DNA of 64,000 bases from Cyclobacteriaceae bacterium (GCA_019694875.1 JAIBBC010000001.1:744001-808000); one strand, 5' to 3'; counted from the first letter of the stretch, positions 32,744-41,994 are shown. Translations and numbers: made by a program. The notes: generated by a model from the letters alone, not told the origin.

Positions 32744-34120
32744 TTAATTCTGAAACTGAATCACCTCTGCCCCTTTCGGGTTGACCAGGAATGAATTAAT
32801 AAGATTTTGAACGATAGGTGTTTCTTTTGAAATCTTGATGAAACTTCGGGCAGTTTCAAAATCCTGGATGGCTGTATTCTTTTCAATAAATCCGAAGCCC
32901 AAATAATTTCCTTTTTCCACGAGCACGACCGAATGCTCATCGGCATGGCGGCCCTGCCCCATGATGGCCACCGAATCGCCTTCGCCCCGGAATGACGTAA
33001 TCGCGAGGTTAATCCGCTCATTATATATATGACTTGCTTCAATACCCTGGCACGCGCCTTTGCATTCCCCGGTTTGATGCTGGAAACACAACCCTTTCGC
33101 AAGCTGCAGTCCGCTTAGCTTTGGGCACAGTTCAAACTCCCGCACCTTTTCCCAAAGAAAATTCCACGCGTCACCTTTTGAAGTAAACCGTGCAAGCGGC
33201 CGTGTTCCCCGAACGATGGTGTTTACCGAGAATCGCGAATACCCGTTGCCATCGATATAATCATAAATGCCCCACTCCTCGCCACGATACTTTTGTGCCT
33301 GATTGTACTTCGGCCACAGCCGTCTGATCTCCTGCGATTCAAGTATCAGTGCAATCAATTCATTTCCGGTGAGTTCATAAGTAATGTGATGAATCTCGTT
33401 GCGGATTCTGGAGCGGCTCCATTCGCGGGCTTCACCGGTAAAGTGTCCCGCTATGCGCTTCCTGATGTTGTTAGCTTTGCCCACATAAATCACCTGGCCG
33501 TGTTCGTTCAGGAAATAGTATACGCCCGGTTTCTGCGGAAGCTGATCGAACTCTTCTTTCGGCAAATTAGGGGGCAACGTTGTCTCACCTGAATTTCGCT
33601 TAAGCGCTTTACTGATGTAGCTGTCGGTGTCGCGGTTTAACAATAGCCCGAATACTTTTGCGGTTGCCTCCGCATCTCCACCTGCACGGTGCCGGTTCTG
33701 AATGCGTATGCCCAGGCTCTCGGTAAGGCTGCCCAGACTATATGAACGCAGTCCCGGAATGATTTTTCGGCTAAGCTTTACTGTACAGAGTTTTTTCGGT
33801 TGCCACACGATTCCGGTTTGCTCGAACTCTTTCTTGATGAATGAATAATCGAAGTGTGCATTGTGTGCAACAAAAATTCTCCCTTCCAGGTAGTGTAAAA
33901 TTTGCGGAGCAGCCTGCTCGAACGTTGGCGCGTTCAATACCATTTCGGTGCTGATGCCGGTAAGCCCGGTGATGTAATATGGAATATCGCGTTCCGGATT
34001 GATCAGTGTGCTGAATACATCCGTAACCTCAATTCCATTATGCTGATAAATCGCTATTTCGGTAATGCGGTGATGTGCAGCGTATCCCCCGGTCGTTTCA
34101 ATATCCACAATCGCATACAT
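32744..34120 (-). CDS. DEDDh exonuclease fused to a GIY-YIG endonuclease domain
   Basis: A 458-residue two-nuclease protein. Residues 1-165 are a DnaQ-like 3'-5' exonuclease with D6 and E8 (IVDIETTGG), D91 (AHNAHFDYSF), H144 and D149 (HRAGGDAEAT): the full DEDDh set. Residues about 195-280 are a GIY-YIG nuclease as in UvrC and Cho (GVYYFLNEHGQVIYVGKANN, R220). The C-terminal 170 residues resemble the UvrC linker, including CFQHQTGECKGACQG. This DnaQ-UvrC-like fusion is known in Bacteroidota, sometimes annotated as DNA polymerase III epsilon, and is thought to act in repair. It is not the replicative proofreading subunit. Confidence 0.9.
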   Translation of the reverse strand: MYAIVDIETTGGYAAHHRITEIAIYQHNGIEVTDVFSTLINPERDIPYYITGLTGISTEMVLNAPTFEQAAPQILHYLEGRIFVAHNAHFDYSFIKKEFEQTGIVWQPKKLCTVKLSRKIIPGLRSYSLGSLTESLGIRIQNRHRAGGDAEATAKVFGLLLNRDTDSYISKALKRNSGETTLPPNLPKEEFDQLPQKPGVYYFLNEHGQVIYVGKANNIRKRIAGHFTGEAREWSRSRIRNEIHHITYELTGNELIALILESQEIRRLWPKYNQAQKYRGEEWGIYDYIDGNGYSRFSVNTIVRGTRPLARFTSKGDAWNFLWEKVREFELCPKLSGLQLAKGLCFQHQTGECKGACQGIEASHIYNERINLAITSFRGEGDSVAIMGQGRHADEHSVVLVEKGNYLGFGFIEKNTAIQDFETARSFIKISKETPIVQNLINSFLVNPKGAEVIQFQN

Positions 34121-34229
34121 GCTGCAAGGTAATCGTTATCCGAAAAAAATTAAATCCAATCAACAGTTTTACATTGACGACTTCTGTCAAATCTGCAGGA
34201 TCAACAAATGAATTAAGTATATTTACTGT

Positions 34230-34586
34230 ATGAACTGGCTTTTACGTTTCCTCTTAAGCAGCGTTGCCGTGGTGCTAACCTGCTACCTGTTGCCCGGAGC
34301 TGATGTCACTGATTTCTGGACAGCCATGATTGTGGCGCTGGTGCTCTCGCTGGTTAATATTTTTATCAAGCCGTTGCTGATCTTGTTCACCATTCCGGTA
34401 ACCATTATTTCGCTCGGTCTTTTTCTGCTGGTGATTAACGCCCTGATGATTCTGCTGACCGATTATTTTGTAGACGGTTTCGATGTAAGAGGCTTCTGGT
34501 GGGCGTTGCTGTTCAGCCTTATCCTGTCCCTGTTCAATAGCCTGTTTGACGATCTCTTTACTCCAAAGGAAGCCCGAAAGCGCTGA
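34230..34586 (+). CDS. Phage-holin-4-2-family membrane protein (YvlD-like)
   Basis: A 118-residue inner-membrane protein with four hydrophobic segments (LLRFLLSSVAVVLTCYLLPG; AMIVALVLSLVNIFIKPLLI; SLGLFLLVINALMILLTDYF; FWWALLFSLILSLFNSLFDD). This pattern and the INALMILLTD signature fit PF04020, a family named after a phage holin but found widely in chromosomes as a membrane protein of unknown role. There is no lysis cassette or phage gene nearby, so a prophage origin is not supported. Confidence 0.85.
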   Translation: MNWLLRFLLSSVAVVLTCYLLPGADVTDFWTAMIVALVLSLVNIFIKPLLILFTIPVTIISLGLFLLVINALMILLTDYFVDGFDVRGFWWALLFSLILSLFNSLFDDLFTPKEARKR

Positions 34587-34642
34587 TTTCTTTGTACATT
34601 TAACATTAACTTAATATTGAGTTACTGTTCTAACCTGCTGTC

Positions 34643-36847
34643 ATGAGGGGTCTGGCTATCCTTTTTCTTCTGCTTCTTTCTTTGACTTCATTTTCCCAAA
34701 TCAATCACTGGGAAACTATTATCAGAGCCGATGAGCAATGGCGTTATTTTGTAGGAACTACAACGCCCCTGGCAACCGAACCGGCTACGAACTGGCGCAC
34801 GCTTGCATTTGACGACAGTGGCTGGGCACAGGGGACCGGTGGCATCGGCTATGGTGACGGAGATGACGGCACCACGCTTGACGTATCGGGTATCCAGGTG
34901 ATGTCGGTTTTTCTGAGAAAGAAATTCACGGTCGTGAATAAATCGAAAATAGAATCGGCCATCCTGAGTGTTGATTACGATGATGGATTTATTGCGTACC
35001 TCAACGGAACGGAAATAGCGCGCGCCAACATGGACGGCAGAGGTGACTTTCCTCTATATAACACAGCTTCGAATGGCTTTGGCGATGAGGCGCTTGTGAA
35101 CCCCCTGCCATTTTCAGTCGACAATCAGAAACTTCAAACTGCCATTATCCAGGGAGAAAATGTTTTAGCTGTTCAGGTTCATAACGAAAATGCTTCGTCA
35201 AGCGACTTAACCTCCAACGTATACTTTTCTGTTGGCATCAACGATGGGTCATTTACCTATCAAACCACTCCTCCGTGGTTTACAGCGCCAGCCGTATTTT
35301 CTTCCGACCTTCCGATTCTTATCATCAACACCACAGGAGGCCAGCCGATCCCTGACGATCCGAAGATTGTTGCCACGATGGGCGTAATCGACAACGGTCC
35401 GGGTAACCGAAATCATTCCACCGATCCGTTCAATAACTACAACGGTTATATCGCTATCGAAACACGCGGGGAATCATCGCAGATGTTTCCGAAAAAATCC
35501 TATTCGCTCGAAACACAAGATGCCGCGGGTGAGAACATTAACGTTGAGCTGCTGGGTTTCCCCGCAGAAAACGACTGGATTCTATACGCGCCTTACACCG
35601 ATAAAAGTATGATGCGCAATGAGATCACCTTTAAGCTTTCCCGCGACATCGGGCGTTATGCTTCACGCACGCGTGCGTGCGAAGTTATTTTGAACGGAGA
35701 TTATCAGGGTGTTTATACGCTGATGGAAAAAATTAAGGTAGATGACGGGCGGGTAGACATTGCCTCGTTAAAGCCTGATGAAGTTACCGGTGACGATTTG
35801 ACCGGGGGCTATATTCTACGCGTTGACAAGATTGACGGCAACGATTATCCCGCCTGGAATTCCGGAGGGCTTGATTTTCAATATTTCGATCCTGCAGGTG
35901 AAGATCTGGTTGCGCAGCAACAGGTTTATATTCAGAACTTCATCAGCGCGGTGAATTCTTCCATCAATGGTGCAGGCTTTGCCAATCCCGAAACCGGTTA
36001 TGCTAAGTACATTGATGTTGCTTCTTTTGTGGATAACATGCTGATCAGCGAACTGGGTTTGAATGTTGACGGGTATCGTTTCAGCACCTACATGTACAAG
36101 GATAAAGACAGCAAGGGGGGCAAGCTCGTGCTGGGGCCGCTGTGGGATTTTAACCTCGCATACGGAAACGTTGATTACAATACCGCAGTACAATCCCCGA
36201 CTAACGCTTTTGGAAATCCGGCTGGCGGCTGGTTGTATAAAGACTTTCGGATGTTCTGGTTTCCGAGACTGATGTCTGATCCTAATTTCCAGAACAAAAT
36301 GAAAACCCGCTGGACGTCCCTCCGCGAGAACAAACTGAGCAACACACGTATTACATTTTTGATTGACTCGATGGCAACAAGCCTGGAGGAAGCGCAGGTG
36401 AGGAATTACGAGCGCTGGCCAATTCTGGGAACATACGTTTGGCCAAATCAATACATCGGTAATACGTATGCGGACGAAGTAGCCTGGTTCAAGAACTGGA
36501 TTATCACCCGCGCAAACTGGATGGATACCCACATGCCGGGAACCATCGTGGATCCGGACCCGGTAACGGGTGTTGATGATGAATTTGTTCAGGCGGGAGT
36601 TTCGGTATATCCGAATCCGGGTAATGATGTGTTCACCATTGAATGGGCTAATCCATCACTCGAACCATGCCGTGTAGAAATTATGAATGCGCTGGGCGAA
36701 GAAATTTTTTCGAGTGTTGAACAGGGTTCTTCGGTTGTTTGGAGAACAAGTTCCAACCAACGGAGAAGTATAAATTCAGGTGTCTACGTTGTTCGCATTA
36801 CCAATTCGCGCGGAGCAAACGTGGTAAAAAAGCTTGTAAAGCAGTAA
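34643..36847 (+). CDS. Secreted CotH-kinase-family protein, T9SS cargo
   Basis: A 734-residue secreted protein. After the signal peptide (ending TSFSQ), residues about 20-200 form a beta-sandwich (FDDSGWAQGTGGIGYGDGDD; VDYDDGFIAYLNGTEIARAN). Residues about 220-640 carry the CotH kinase-like fold: PKKSYSLETQDA, the long strand with GVYTLMEKIKVDDGRVDIA, and the catalytic-like GPLWDFNLAYGN (aspartate in WDFN). The end (about 655-734) is a T9SS type A sorting domain beginning VYPNPGNDVFTIEW and ending GVYVVRITN-KKLVKQ. Spore-coat CotH proteins are protein kinases; here the role outside the cell is unknown. Confidence 0.9.
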   Translation: MRGLAILFLLLLSLTSFSQINHWETIIRADEQWRYFVGTTTPLATEPATNWRTLAFDDSGWAQGTGGIGYGDGDDGTTLDVSGIQVMSVFLRKKFTVVNKSKIESAILSVDYDDGFIAYLNGTEIARANMDGRGDFPLYNTASNGFGDEALVNPLPFSVDNQKLQTAIIQGENVLAVQVHNENASSSDLTSNVYFSVGINDGSFTYQTTPPWFTAPAVFSSDLPILIINTTGGQPIPDDPKIVATMGVIDNGPGNRNHSTDPFNNYNGYIAIETRGESSQMFPKKSYSLETQDAAGENINVELLGFPAENDWILYAPYTDKSMMRNEITFKLSRDIGRYASRTRACEVILNGDYQGVYTLMEKIKVDDGRVDIASLKPDEVTGDDLTGGYILRVDKIDGNDYPAWNSGGLDFQYFDPAGEDLVAQQQVYIQNFISAVNSSINGAGFANPETGYAKYIDVASFVDNMLISELGLNVDGYRFSTYMYKDKDSKGGKLVLGPLWDFNLAYGNVDYNTAVQSPTNAFGNPAGGWLYKDFRMFWFPRLMSDPNFQNKMKTRWTSLRENKLSNTRITFLIDSMATSLEEAQVRNYERWPILGTYVWPNQYIGNTYADEVAWFKNWIITRANWMDTHMPGTIVDPDPVTGVDDEFVQAGVSVYPNPGNDVFTIEWANPSLEPCRVEIMNALGEEIFSSVEQGSSVVWRTSSNQRRSINSGVYVVRITNSRGANVVKKLVKQ

Positions 36848-36854
36848 GGCCACT

Positions 36855-37334
36855 CTACTCAATCAGTTTCTGATCTTCCACCTCTAAATCAACCAATGAA
36901 TAATTGGCGATGCCGGTAATTGCTACTTCATCGAGCATGTTGATCATACTTTGATACCGTGATTGATCGGACGCCTTAATAAAGACATACAGGTCTTTGA
37001 TCTCCTGATTTTTCTGAAGTAAAATTTTCCGGATTCCTGACCCCGAGAAATCAGTTTGCATCGCTTCGCTTCCGGGCATGCCCATGTACCAGAATACTTT
37101 TCCTTCGCGTCCCAAAACAACGTTTAAAACGTGTTCGGCCTTTACATCCCGGTGGTTGCCTGCCTCATCCGAAAGAGGTTGTTGAAGTATGAGTGTATAA
37201 TTCTGGCGGAGCGTAGTTGTCATCACAAAAAATGTGAGAAGCAGAAATGCAAGGTCTACCATGGGAGTCATATCCATGCGGGGCATAACTCGCTTGCGTT
37301 TCCCTTTTACAGGAATTTGTTCCATTGAAGCCAT
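36855..37334 (-). CDS. ExbD/TolR-family biopolymer transport protein (orphan)
   Basis: A 159-residue protein with one N-terminal membrane helix (VDLAFLLLTFFVMTTTL) and the family aspartate within it (MTPMVDLAFLLL, the essential proton-path D27). The periplasmic domain ends EVAITGIANYSLVDLE, like ExbD/TolR. ExbD works with ExbB and TonB to energise outer-membrane receptors. No exbB or tonB gene is near, so it must serve a complex encoded elsewhere or be a spare copy. It converges with the CotH-kinase gene (7 bp gap). Confidence 0.9.
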   Translation of the reverse strand: MASMEQIPVKGKRKRVMPRMDMTPMVDLAFLLLTFFVMTTTLRQNYTLILQQPLSDEAGNHRDVKAEHVLNVVLGREGKVFWYMGMPGSEAMQTDFSGSGIRKILLQKNQEIKDLYVFIKASDQSRYQSMINMLDEVAITGIANYSLVDLEVEDQKLIE

Positions 37335-37338
37335 ATCA

Positions 37339-37356
37339 AGTTGAGTTTGATCAACT
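37339..37356. repeat. Inverted repeat 5 bp upstream of the exbD-like gene
   Basis: AGTTGA (37339-37344) and TCAACT (37351-37356) pair around a 6-bp spacer. Its position just before the ATG at 37334 makes it a possible translational control hairpin or operator. Confidence 0.3.
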
Positions 37357-37431
37357 ACAGAATGCAGCGATCAGCAATAAGTCACAGCGGCATCGTTTAT
37401 CCGCAGGACAGTCTCATTTTTTTATTTCGCG

Positions 37432-37521
37432 TTAAGCACGCTTTTTTTCAGGGATGGTGAGCAGCATGGCCACTCCAATCATCAAAAATATCACAGTTCC
37501 CATAACCTCTTCCGTTTCCAT
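37432..37521 (-). CDS. Possible 29-residue single-span membrane microprotein
   Basis: In the 300-bp gap between exbD-like and the cyclophilin genes the minus strand encodes an ATG-to-TAA frame of 29 codons: an acidic start (METEE), a hydrophobic core (VMGTVIFLMIGVAMLLTI) and a basic end (PEKKRA). The charge pattern is that of a true one-span peptide, oriented with its positive end on the cytosolic side. It is too short to be sure; conservation in relatives is needed. The rest of the gap holds no other gene that I can see, only AT-rich stretches. Confidence 0.45.
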   Translation of the reverse strand: METEEVMGTVIFLMIGVAMLLTIPEKKRA

Positions 37522-37634
37522 ATGCGGTTACATGAACAGTGCCACCGCTCACATCAACTTAAAAAGCGGTTTTTATTGAATGTTCAGGATGTTTTTGTTG
37601 ACACGATTCCCCAACCGTGTGTGATTGAGTAGCG

Positions 37635-38312
37635 CTATTTCACCTGTGTAAGTGTGATCTTCATCGGAACCTTTTTTGATGGCGCTTCCGTGCCCTGGAT
37701 TTGAAGTTTTGCAATCCGGTCAATCACTTCAATACCTTCCGTTACTTCACCAAACACGGTGAACTTTTGATCAAGGTCCATCGAGCCGCCTTCGGTCATG
37801 TACGTTTGTTGTTGCTCCGGTGTAAGATGCAACCCGAAATATTGCATCTCCGATTGAAGATCTTCCTTCGTGTAGCGGGTTCCCATGATAATGAAAAACT
37901 GTTCAGCCGATGATTCCATTTCCGGGTTATTTTCAACCGGACGGGCCATCGACAGCGCTCCGCGCTTATGAAAATATTTCGGATTGAATTCTGCGGGCAA
38001 ACGATACGGCAGTTGCAATGCAGGCTCACCACCCTGAATCATAAACTCATACACCACGCGATAAAACTCTGCATCATCAAGGTTACCCTCTTTGATGAGC
38101 TTTACAAAGTTTGCCCGGTGCAGGGGAGTTTCGGTATACAGTTTCAGCCTGATGTTTCCGAGATCTGTCTCAATCAGAACATCATTTTCCGGATTGTCTT
38201 TGCCATACTGCATCAACACCTCCCGAACATTGGCTTTGGTCACTTCAATGCTTTTTGGCTTGCATGCACCCATCATGAGTGCAATCATCAACAGTACTAC
38301 TATTTTTTTCAT
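37635..38312 (-). CDS. Cyclophilin-type peptidyl-prolyl isomerase, lipoprotein
   Basis: A 225-residue lipoprotein (lipobox MGAC, C17) with a cyclophilin fold: VLIETDLGNIRLKLYTETPL, then FVKLIKEGNLDDAEFYRVV, IQGGEPA, the family GALSMAR and SSAEQFFIIMGTR, and KFTVFGEVTEGIEVIDRI. It should speed proline isomerisation in secreted proteins in the periplasm. The start ATG overlaps the stop of the beta-galactosidase gene (ATGA), so it is the last gene of a translationally coupled row with the two glycosidases; a folding helper for them is possible but unproven. Confidence 0.9.
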   Translation of the reverse strand: MKKIVVLLMIALMMGACKPKSIEVTKANVREVLMQYGKDNPENDVLIETDLGNIRLKLYTETPLHRANFVKLIKEGNLDDAEFYRVVYEFMIQGGEPALQLPYRLPAEFNPKYFHKRGALSMARPVENNPEMESSAEQFFIIMGTRYTKEDLQSEMQYFGLHLTPEQQQTYMTEGGSMDLDQKFTVFGEVTEGIEVIDRIAKLQIQGTEAPSKKVPMKITLTQVK

Positions 38313-40144
38313 TTTGAAAGCGAGTCCAGTATTGGTTGAGCGACAGTTTTTAACACAGTTTGTGGTGTGTCGTTCAACTGTTCAAAGATAACAACTTCAT
38401 TGTGTCCTTTCTTCAGCCAGCAGCCCGGAACGTACAACGTTTGCTGCGGCCCTACACTCCAATACCGGCCAATGTGATGCCCGTTCACAAATACAATTCC
38501 CTTGCCCCAACCACGCATGTCGAAGAACACGTCTCCGGTTTCTGAGATGTTGAACTGCCCCGAATAAAATACCGGCACGTACGGCACCGCGGTGGCGCCT
38601 TTCACAGCAGGTTGGTGTTCCATCGGCAACTTATACATCTGCCAGCTTCCTGTGATCGTTTCACCATTAATCAACACCGGACTGATAATCCCTTTCGTAT
38701 TAAACACGATGTTGGCGCCATAATTTATCCGGCCCATATTTTCAACCAGCAGGTCTAATCTCCCGTTGGCAGGAATCTCAATGTCCAGTTCATAGAGTTT
38801 GTTGATGCGATTGAGCACACCCACGCGCTTATCGTTGACATAAACCGTTGCATAGTCGCGAAGGCCCGGCACACGTAGTTTTCCGCTGACGCCCTTCCCG
38901 AACGTACGGCTGTATAATACATATCCGTGACCCTGATTGAGTTGCTCGAAGGTTAACACCGAATCGCTTACCACAGGCTGAACAGTTTTTTTGATGTCAA
39001 AAAAGTTTGCGCTTGTTGTCAGGTTAATGGAGGGTGCGATAACCGGTATCGGAGCGGGAATTTCAGGCACTTCGTACTGCACATATTTTTTTAAAAGATC
39101 GCGAACGGCCTTATACTTTTCCGTTGCCCAACCGGCTTCACTGATGGGCGCATCGTAATCGTAGCTGGTGATGTCGGGTTGAATGTCGAATTCTTTCGTG
39201 TAGTTCGCACCGGATGTGAATCCGAAGTTGGTTCCGCCATGCACCATGTAAAAATTAAAACTCACTCCGTTCTTCACATACTTCTCGGTTTGCTGCACAA
39301 CCTGATCGGCAGAAACTTTTACAAAAGGCTCGGTCCAGTGATCAAGCCATCCGGGGTAAAACTCCGCCACCATGTACGGCCCGTGGTTATTGTTATACTG
39401 ATTAACAACCTCTTTCAGCTTATCGATGTTGTCTTCTCCATTTGCAGTAGGTAGTGCGCCCTTGATAGATCCGCCTTCGAACAGCCAGCTTCCGTCTGAA
39501 GTGAATAACGGCACTTCAATCCCAGCCTCAAGCAACATGCTATGAATTGCTGCGCTGTACTTTTTATGTTCATCCAGCGGAATGTCTTTACGCTGCGCCA
39601 CATACGATCCAAATTCGTTTTCAGCCTGCACCATAATTACCGGTCCTCCTTTTGTTACCTGTAAATCCCGAACCTGATCGGCAAGCCTGTTAATGTAAAC
39701 GCGGCACGAATCAAGGAATGGTTTATTGTTGGCACGAATCACGAGGTCTTTATTGTTTTGTAACCACCACGGGTAGCCGCCAAACTCCCACTCGGCACAT
39801 GCGTATGGACCGGGCCTGAGAATTACCAACAGGCCTTCTTTCTGCGCTGCCTTTATAAAAGCTGCCAGGTCACGATTACCACTTTTGAAATCCCATGTAC
39901 CCGGAGCTGTTTCATGATAGTTCCAGAAAACGTACGTGCAAACTGCATTCAGGCCCATGGCTTTCGCCATCTGCAAGCGATGCTGCCAGTACTCCCGCGG
40001 AATACGCCCATAGTGCATCTCACCCGAATAAATTTTGATTGGCTTGTTGTCGTAACGAAACTCGCCCTCTGCAATTTGAAATGTATGTTTTTGAGATGTG
40101 CAACAGCTTAACGCGACCAGCAGTAAAATCAGAATTCTTTTCAT
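38309..40144 (-). CDS. Beta-galactosidase, GH35 family, lipoprotein
   Basis: A 611-residue glycoside hydrolase family 35 enzyme with start ATG at 40144 and an SPII-like signal (LVALSCC). The TIM barrel (about 20-340) has GPYACAEWEFGGYPWWL, the acid/base glutamate E177 in VQAENEFGSY and the nucleophile E261 in MVAEFYPGWLDHWTE. The C-terminal 250 residues are beta-sandwich domains with GKGIVFVNGHHIGRYW. It should remove terminal beta-galactose from oligosaccharides or glycoconjugates at the cell surface or in the periplasm. It begins 2 bp after the fucosidase stop, and its own stop overlaps the cyclophilin start. Confidence 0.93.
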   Translation of the reverse strand: MKRILILLLVALSCCTSQKHTFQIAEGEFRYDNKPIKIYSGEMHYGRIPREYWQHRLQMAKAMGLNAVCTYVFWNYHETAPGTWDFKSGNRDLAAFIKAAQKEGLLVILRPGPYACAEWEFGGYPWWLQNNKDLVIRANNKPFLDSCRVYINRLADQVRDLQVTKGGPVIMVQAENEFGSYVAQRKDIPLDEHKKYSAAIHSMLLEAGIEVPLFTSDGSWLFEGGSIKGALPTANGEDNIDKLKEVVNQYNNNHGPYMVAEFYPGWLDHWTEPFVKVSADQVVQQTEKYVKNGVSFNFYMVHGGTNFGFTSGANYTKEFDIQPDITSYDYDAPISEAGWATEKYKAVRDLLKKYVQYEVPEIPAPIPVIAPSINLTTSANFFDIKKTVQPVVSDSVLTFEQLNQGHGYVLYSRTFGKGVSGKLRVPGLRDYATVYVNDKRVGVLNRINKLYELDIEIPANGRLDLLVENMGRINYGANIVFNTKGIISPVLINGETITGSWQMYKLPMEHQPAVKGATAVPYVPVFYSGQFNISETGDVFFDMRGWGKGIVFVNGHHIGRYWSVGPQQTLYVPGCWLKKGHNEVVIFEQLNDTPQTVLKTVAQPILDSLSK

Positions 40145-40146
40145 CG

Positions 40147-41589
40147 TTAGTACATTTCGATGGTTGAAATTACCGGACAAGCCTTTGCATCGTTGATCGA
40201 TATACGAATGGAACCTGTTTCAACGGGATCAACTTTTACAATTCGTTTGTACCCGATGGTTGTGCCTTCTCCTATTTTTCTCCAGCCTTCGGCTGTTTTC
40301 GCTTCTATCGCAAATGATTTCACGCGCTGGCCAAGCTTGATATATTCCTGCAAAAGGACATAATTAATCACTCTCGGTTCACCGAACGAAATATCAATGG
40401 TACCGGAGAGCTCCTCGTCATTTAATGCCCAATATGTTTCCGGATTATTATCTTTTACATTTTCCCCTGCGAATTGCTTTGAATCTCCGCGCACTGCAGA
40501 AGCAGTAACTTTTGCATCGGCTGCCAGATTTGTTTTGAATCGTTCATTCAACAGTGCCCGCCACTGCGCCAGTGCCTGAACATCATTTTCGTGAATCAAC
40601 CCGCGTCTGTCGGGCGGAATATTAAGCAACAAGGTTGATCCGCGGCCCACGGAAGTAAGATAGATTTCAACCAGTTGCTCGGGCGTTTTAACCATGGAAT
40701 CTTCTTTAGCATGATAGAACCAGCCCGGTCGGATCGAAACGTCTACTTCAGCCGGAATCCAGTGTGTACCATTTTCAGAACCGGTATTCAATAAATTTTC
40801 AATGCCACCTTTTCCTGCAAACAGCGTGTCGGGTGTTATGGTATTCCAATTGGTTTCGCCTGCCTGTCCACGTTCATTCCCCACCCACCGTACGCCCGGG
40901 CCGGCATCGCTGAAGAAAATCACTTCGGGTTCAGCTTCACGCACCAGGTTCAGCGTTGTTGGCCAATCGTAATACGTACCGGCATTAATTTTACGAGCTT
41001 CGCGCTTGCCACCATAAAATCCATCGCCACCGTTCGCGCCATCGAACCACATTTCAAAGATTGGTCCGTAGTTCGTAAACAACTCCTGCAACTGATTTCG
41101 ATAGTATTGTACATATTCAGGTGAGCCATACTGTGCATGATTACGATCCCACGGAGAAACATAAATGCCAAACTTCAGTCCGTGACGTTTGCAGGCATCA
41201 GCAACTTCTTTCACCACATCCTTCTTAAACGGACTGTTTTTCACAGAGTGTTCCGTAAACTTCGAAGGCCACAGGCAAAATCCATCGTGATGTTTGCAGG
41301 TAAGAATTACACCCCGAAAGCCGGCATCTTTAAAGGTGGTCACCCATTGATCGGCATTAAAGGCAGTTGGGTTGAAAATCGTTGGGTCTTCATCGCCATA
41401 ACCCCACTCTTTATCGGTGAATGTATTTGTAGTGAAGTGAACAAAAGCATTCATCTCCATTTCATGCCAGGCGAGCTGCGCAGCAGAAGGTAATGGCCCG
41501 ATGGGTGCAGGTGGTTCAACCACCTTTTCCTTACACGAAAACAAAAACAAAAGTGCGAATGCAGAGAGGCTGACAGAGCGTGGTATCAT
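40147..41589 (-). CDS. Alpha-L-fucosidase, GH29 family, lipoprotein
   Basis: A 480-residue GH29 alpha-L-fucosidase. The ATG at 41589 is chosen over a GTG two codons upstream; the lipobox is FLFSC with C19. The catalytic domain shows FVHFTTNTFTDKEWGYGDED, the HHDGFCLWPS substrate loop and the nucleophile aspartate in MWFDGANGG (about D183). The C-terminal 130 residues (VTASAVRGDSKQFAGENVKD; TYWALND) are an F5/8 type C-like galactose-binding domain. Next to the GH35 gene (2 bp gap) it implies stepwise trimming of fucosylated galactosides, such as those from plant or algal glycans. It starts 27 bp after the globin gene stop. Confidence 0.93.
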   Translation of the reverse strand: MIPRSVSLSAFALLFLFSCKEKVVEPPAPIGPLPSAAQLAWHEMEMNAFVHFTTNTFTDKEWGYGDEDPTIFNPTAFNADQWVTTFKDAGFRGVILTCKHHDGFCLWPSKFTEHSVKNSPFKKDVVKEVADACKRHGLKFGIYVSPWDRNHAQYGSPEYVQYYRNQLQELFTNYGPIFEMWFDGANGGDGFYGGKREARKINAGTYYDWPTTLNLVREAEPEVIFFSDAGPGVRWVGNERGQAGETNWNTITPDTLFAGKGGIENLLNTGSENGTHWIPAEVDVSIRPGWFYHAKEDSMVKTPEQLVEIYLTSVGRGSTLLLNIPPDRRGLIHENDVQALAQWRALLNERFKTNLAADAKVTASAVRGDSKQFAGENVKDNNPETYWALNDEELSGTIDISFGEPRVINYVLLQEYIKLGQRVKSFAIEAKTAEGWRKIGEGTTIGYKRIVKVDPVETGSIRISINDAKACPVISTIEMY

Positions 41590-41616
41590 TTGCACAAATT
41601 ACAAAACCTGTGCTGT

Positions 41617-41994
41617 TTATTCATTTCCGTCACCCCGGTTCACCATAAACATTGCTGTGGGAACCAGTTTTTTAAAAATCTCATCTTTGAGTGATTCCTC
41701 CACGGGTAATGAAGCAAGCGCCCGGCTCATGCACGACAGCCAGGCCACTGCATCATCGTCACCAATGGGGTGCGGAAGGTGGCGCGCGCGCAACTGCGGA
41801 TGCCCGTATTGCTGCGAATACAACTGCGGGCCGCCAAAAAACTGCGTGAGGAAAAGCCTTTGCTTCTCTTTGATGAGTTCTTTGTCCGTCTTAAACAATC
41901 GGCTGATTTGCGGATCAGCAAAAACTAAGTCATAAAAATTGTTAACAAGTAACGTGAGATTGGCTTCCCCGAGACGTTCAAAAATAGTTTGCAT
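41617..41994 (-). CDS. Group 2 truncated hemoglobin
   Basis: A 125-residue truncated hemoglobin of the group 2 (YjbI-like) type. The B10 tyrosine is Y21 (NNFYDLV), the proximal F8 histidine is H72 in GHPQLRARHLPHPIG, and the G8 tryptophan is W85. Such globins bind oxygen or detoxify nitric oxide and peroxide in the cytoplasm. ATG at 41994 is preferred over the frame starting at 42018, because that earlier stretch is the inverted repeat and promoter. The gene heads the row of glycosidases but is functionally unrelated to them. Confidence 0.9.
   Translation of the reverse strand: MQTIFERLGEANLTLLVNNFYDLVFADPQISRLFKTDKELIKEKQRLFLTQFFGGPQLYSQQYGHPQLRARHLPHPIGDDDAVAWLSCMSRALASLPVEESLKDEIFKKLVPTAMFMVNRGDGNE

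Noticed and set aside
34218-34225. TATATTTA as a promoter of the holin-like membrane gene
   Set aside because: It deviates at the last base and lies only 5 bp from the ATG, which would leave no leader; no -33 box supports it.
34230-34586. Prophage or lysis cassette, suggested by the phage-holin family name
   Set aside because: The gene is a chromosomal YvlD-like membrane protein; there is no endolysin, integrase, capsid or tail gene anywhere near it.
35816-36532. A 238-codon open frame opposite the CotH-kinase gene
   Set aside because: It is antisense to catalytic motifs of the CotH domain and carries no signal or domain of its own.
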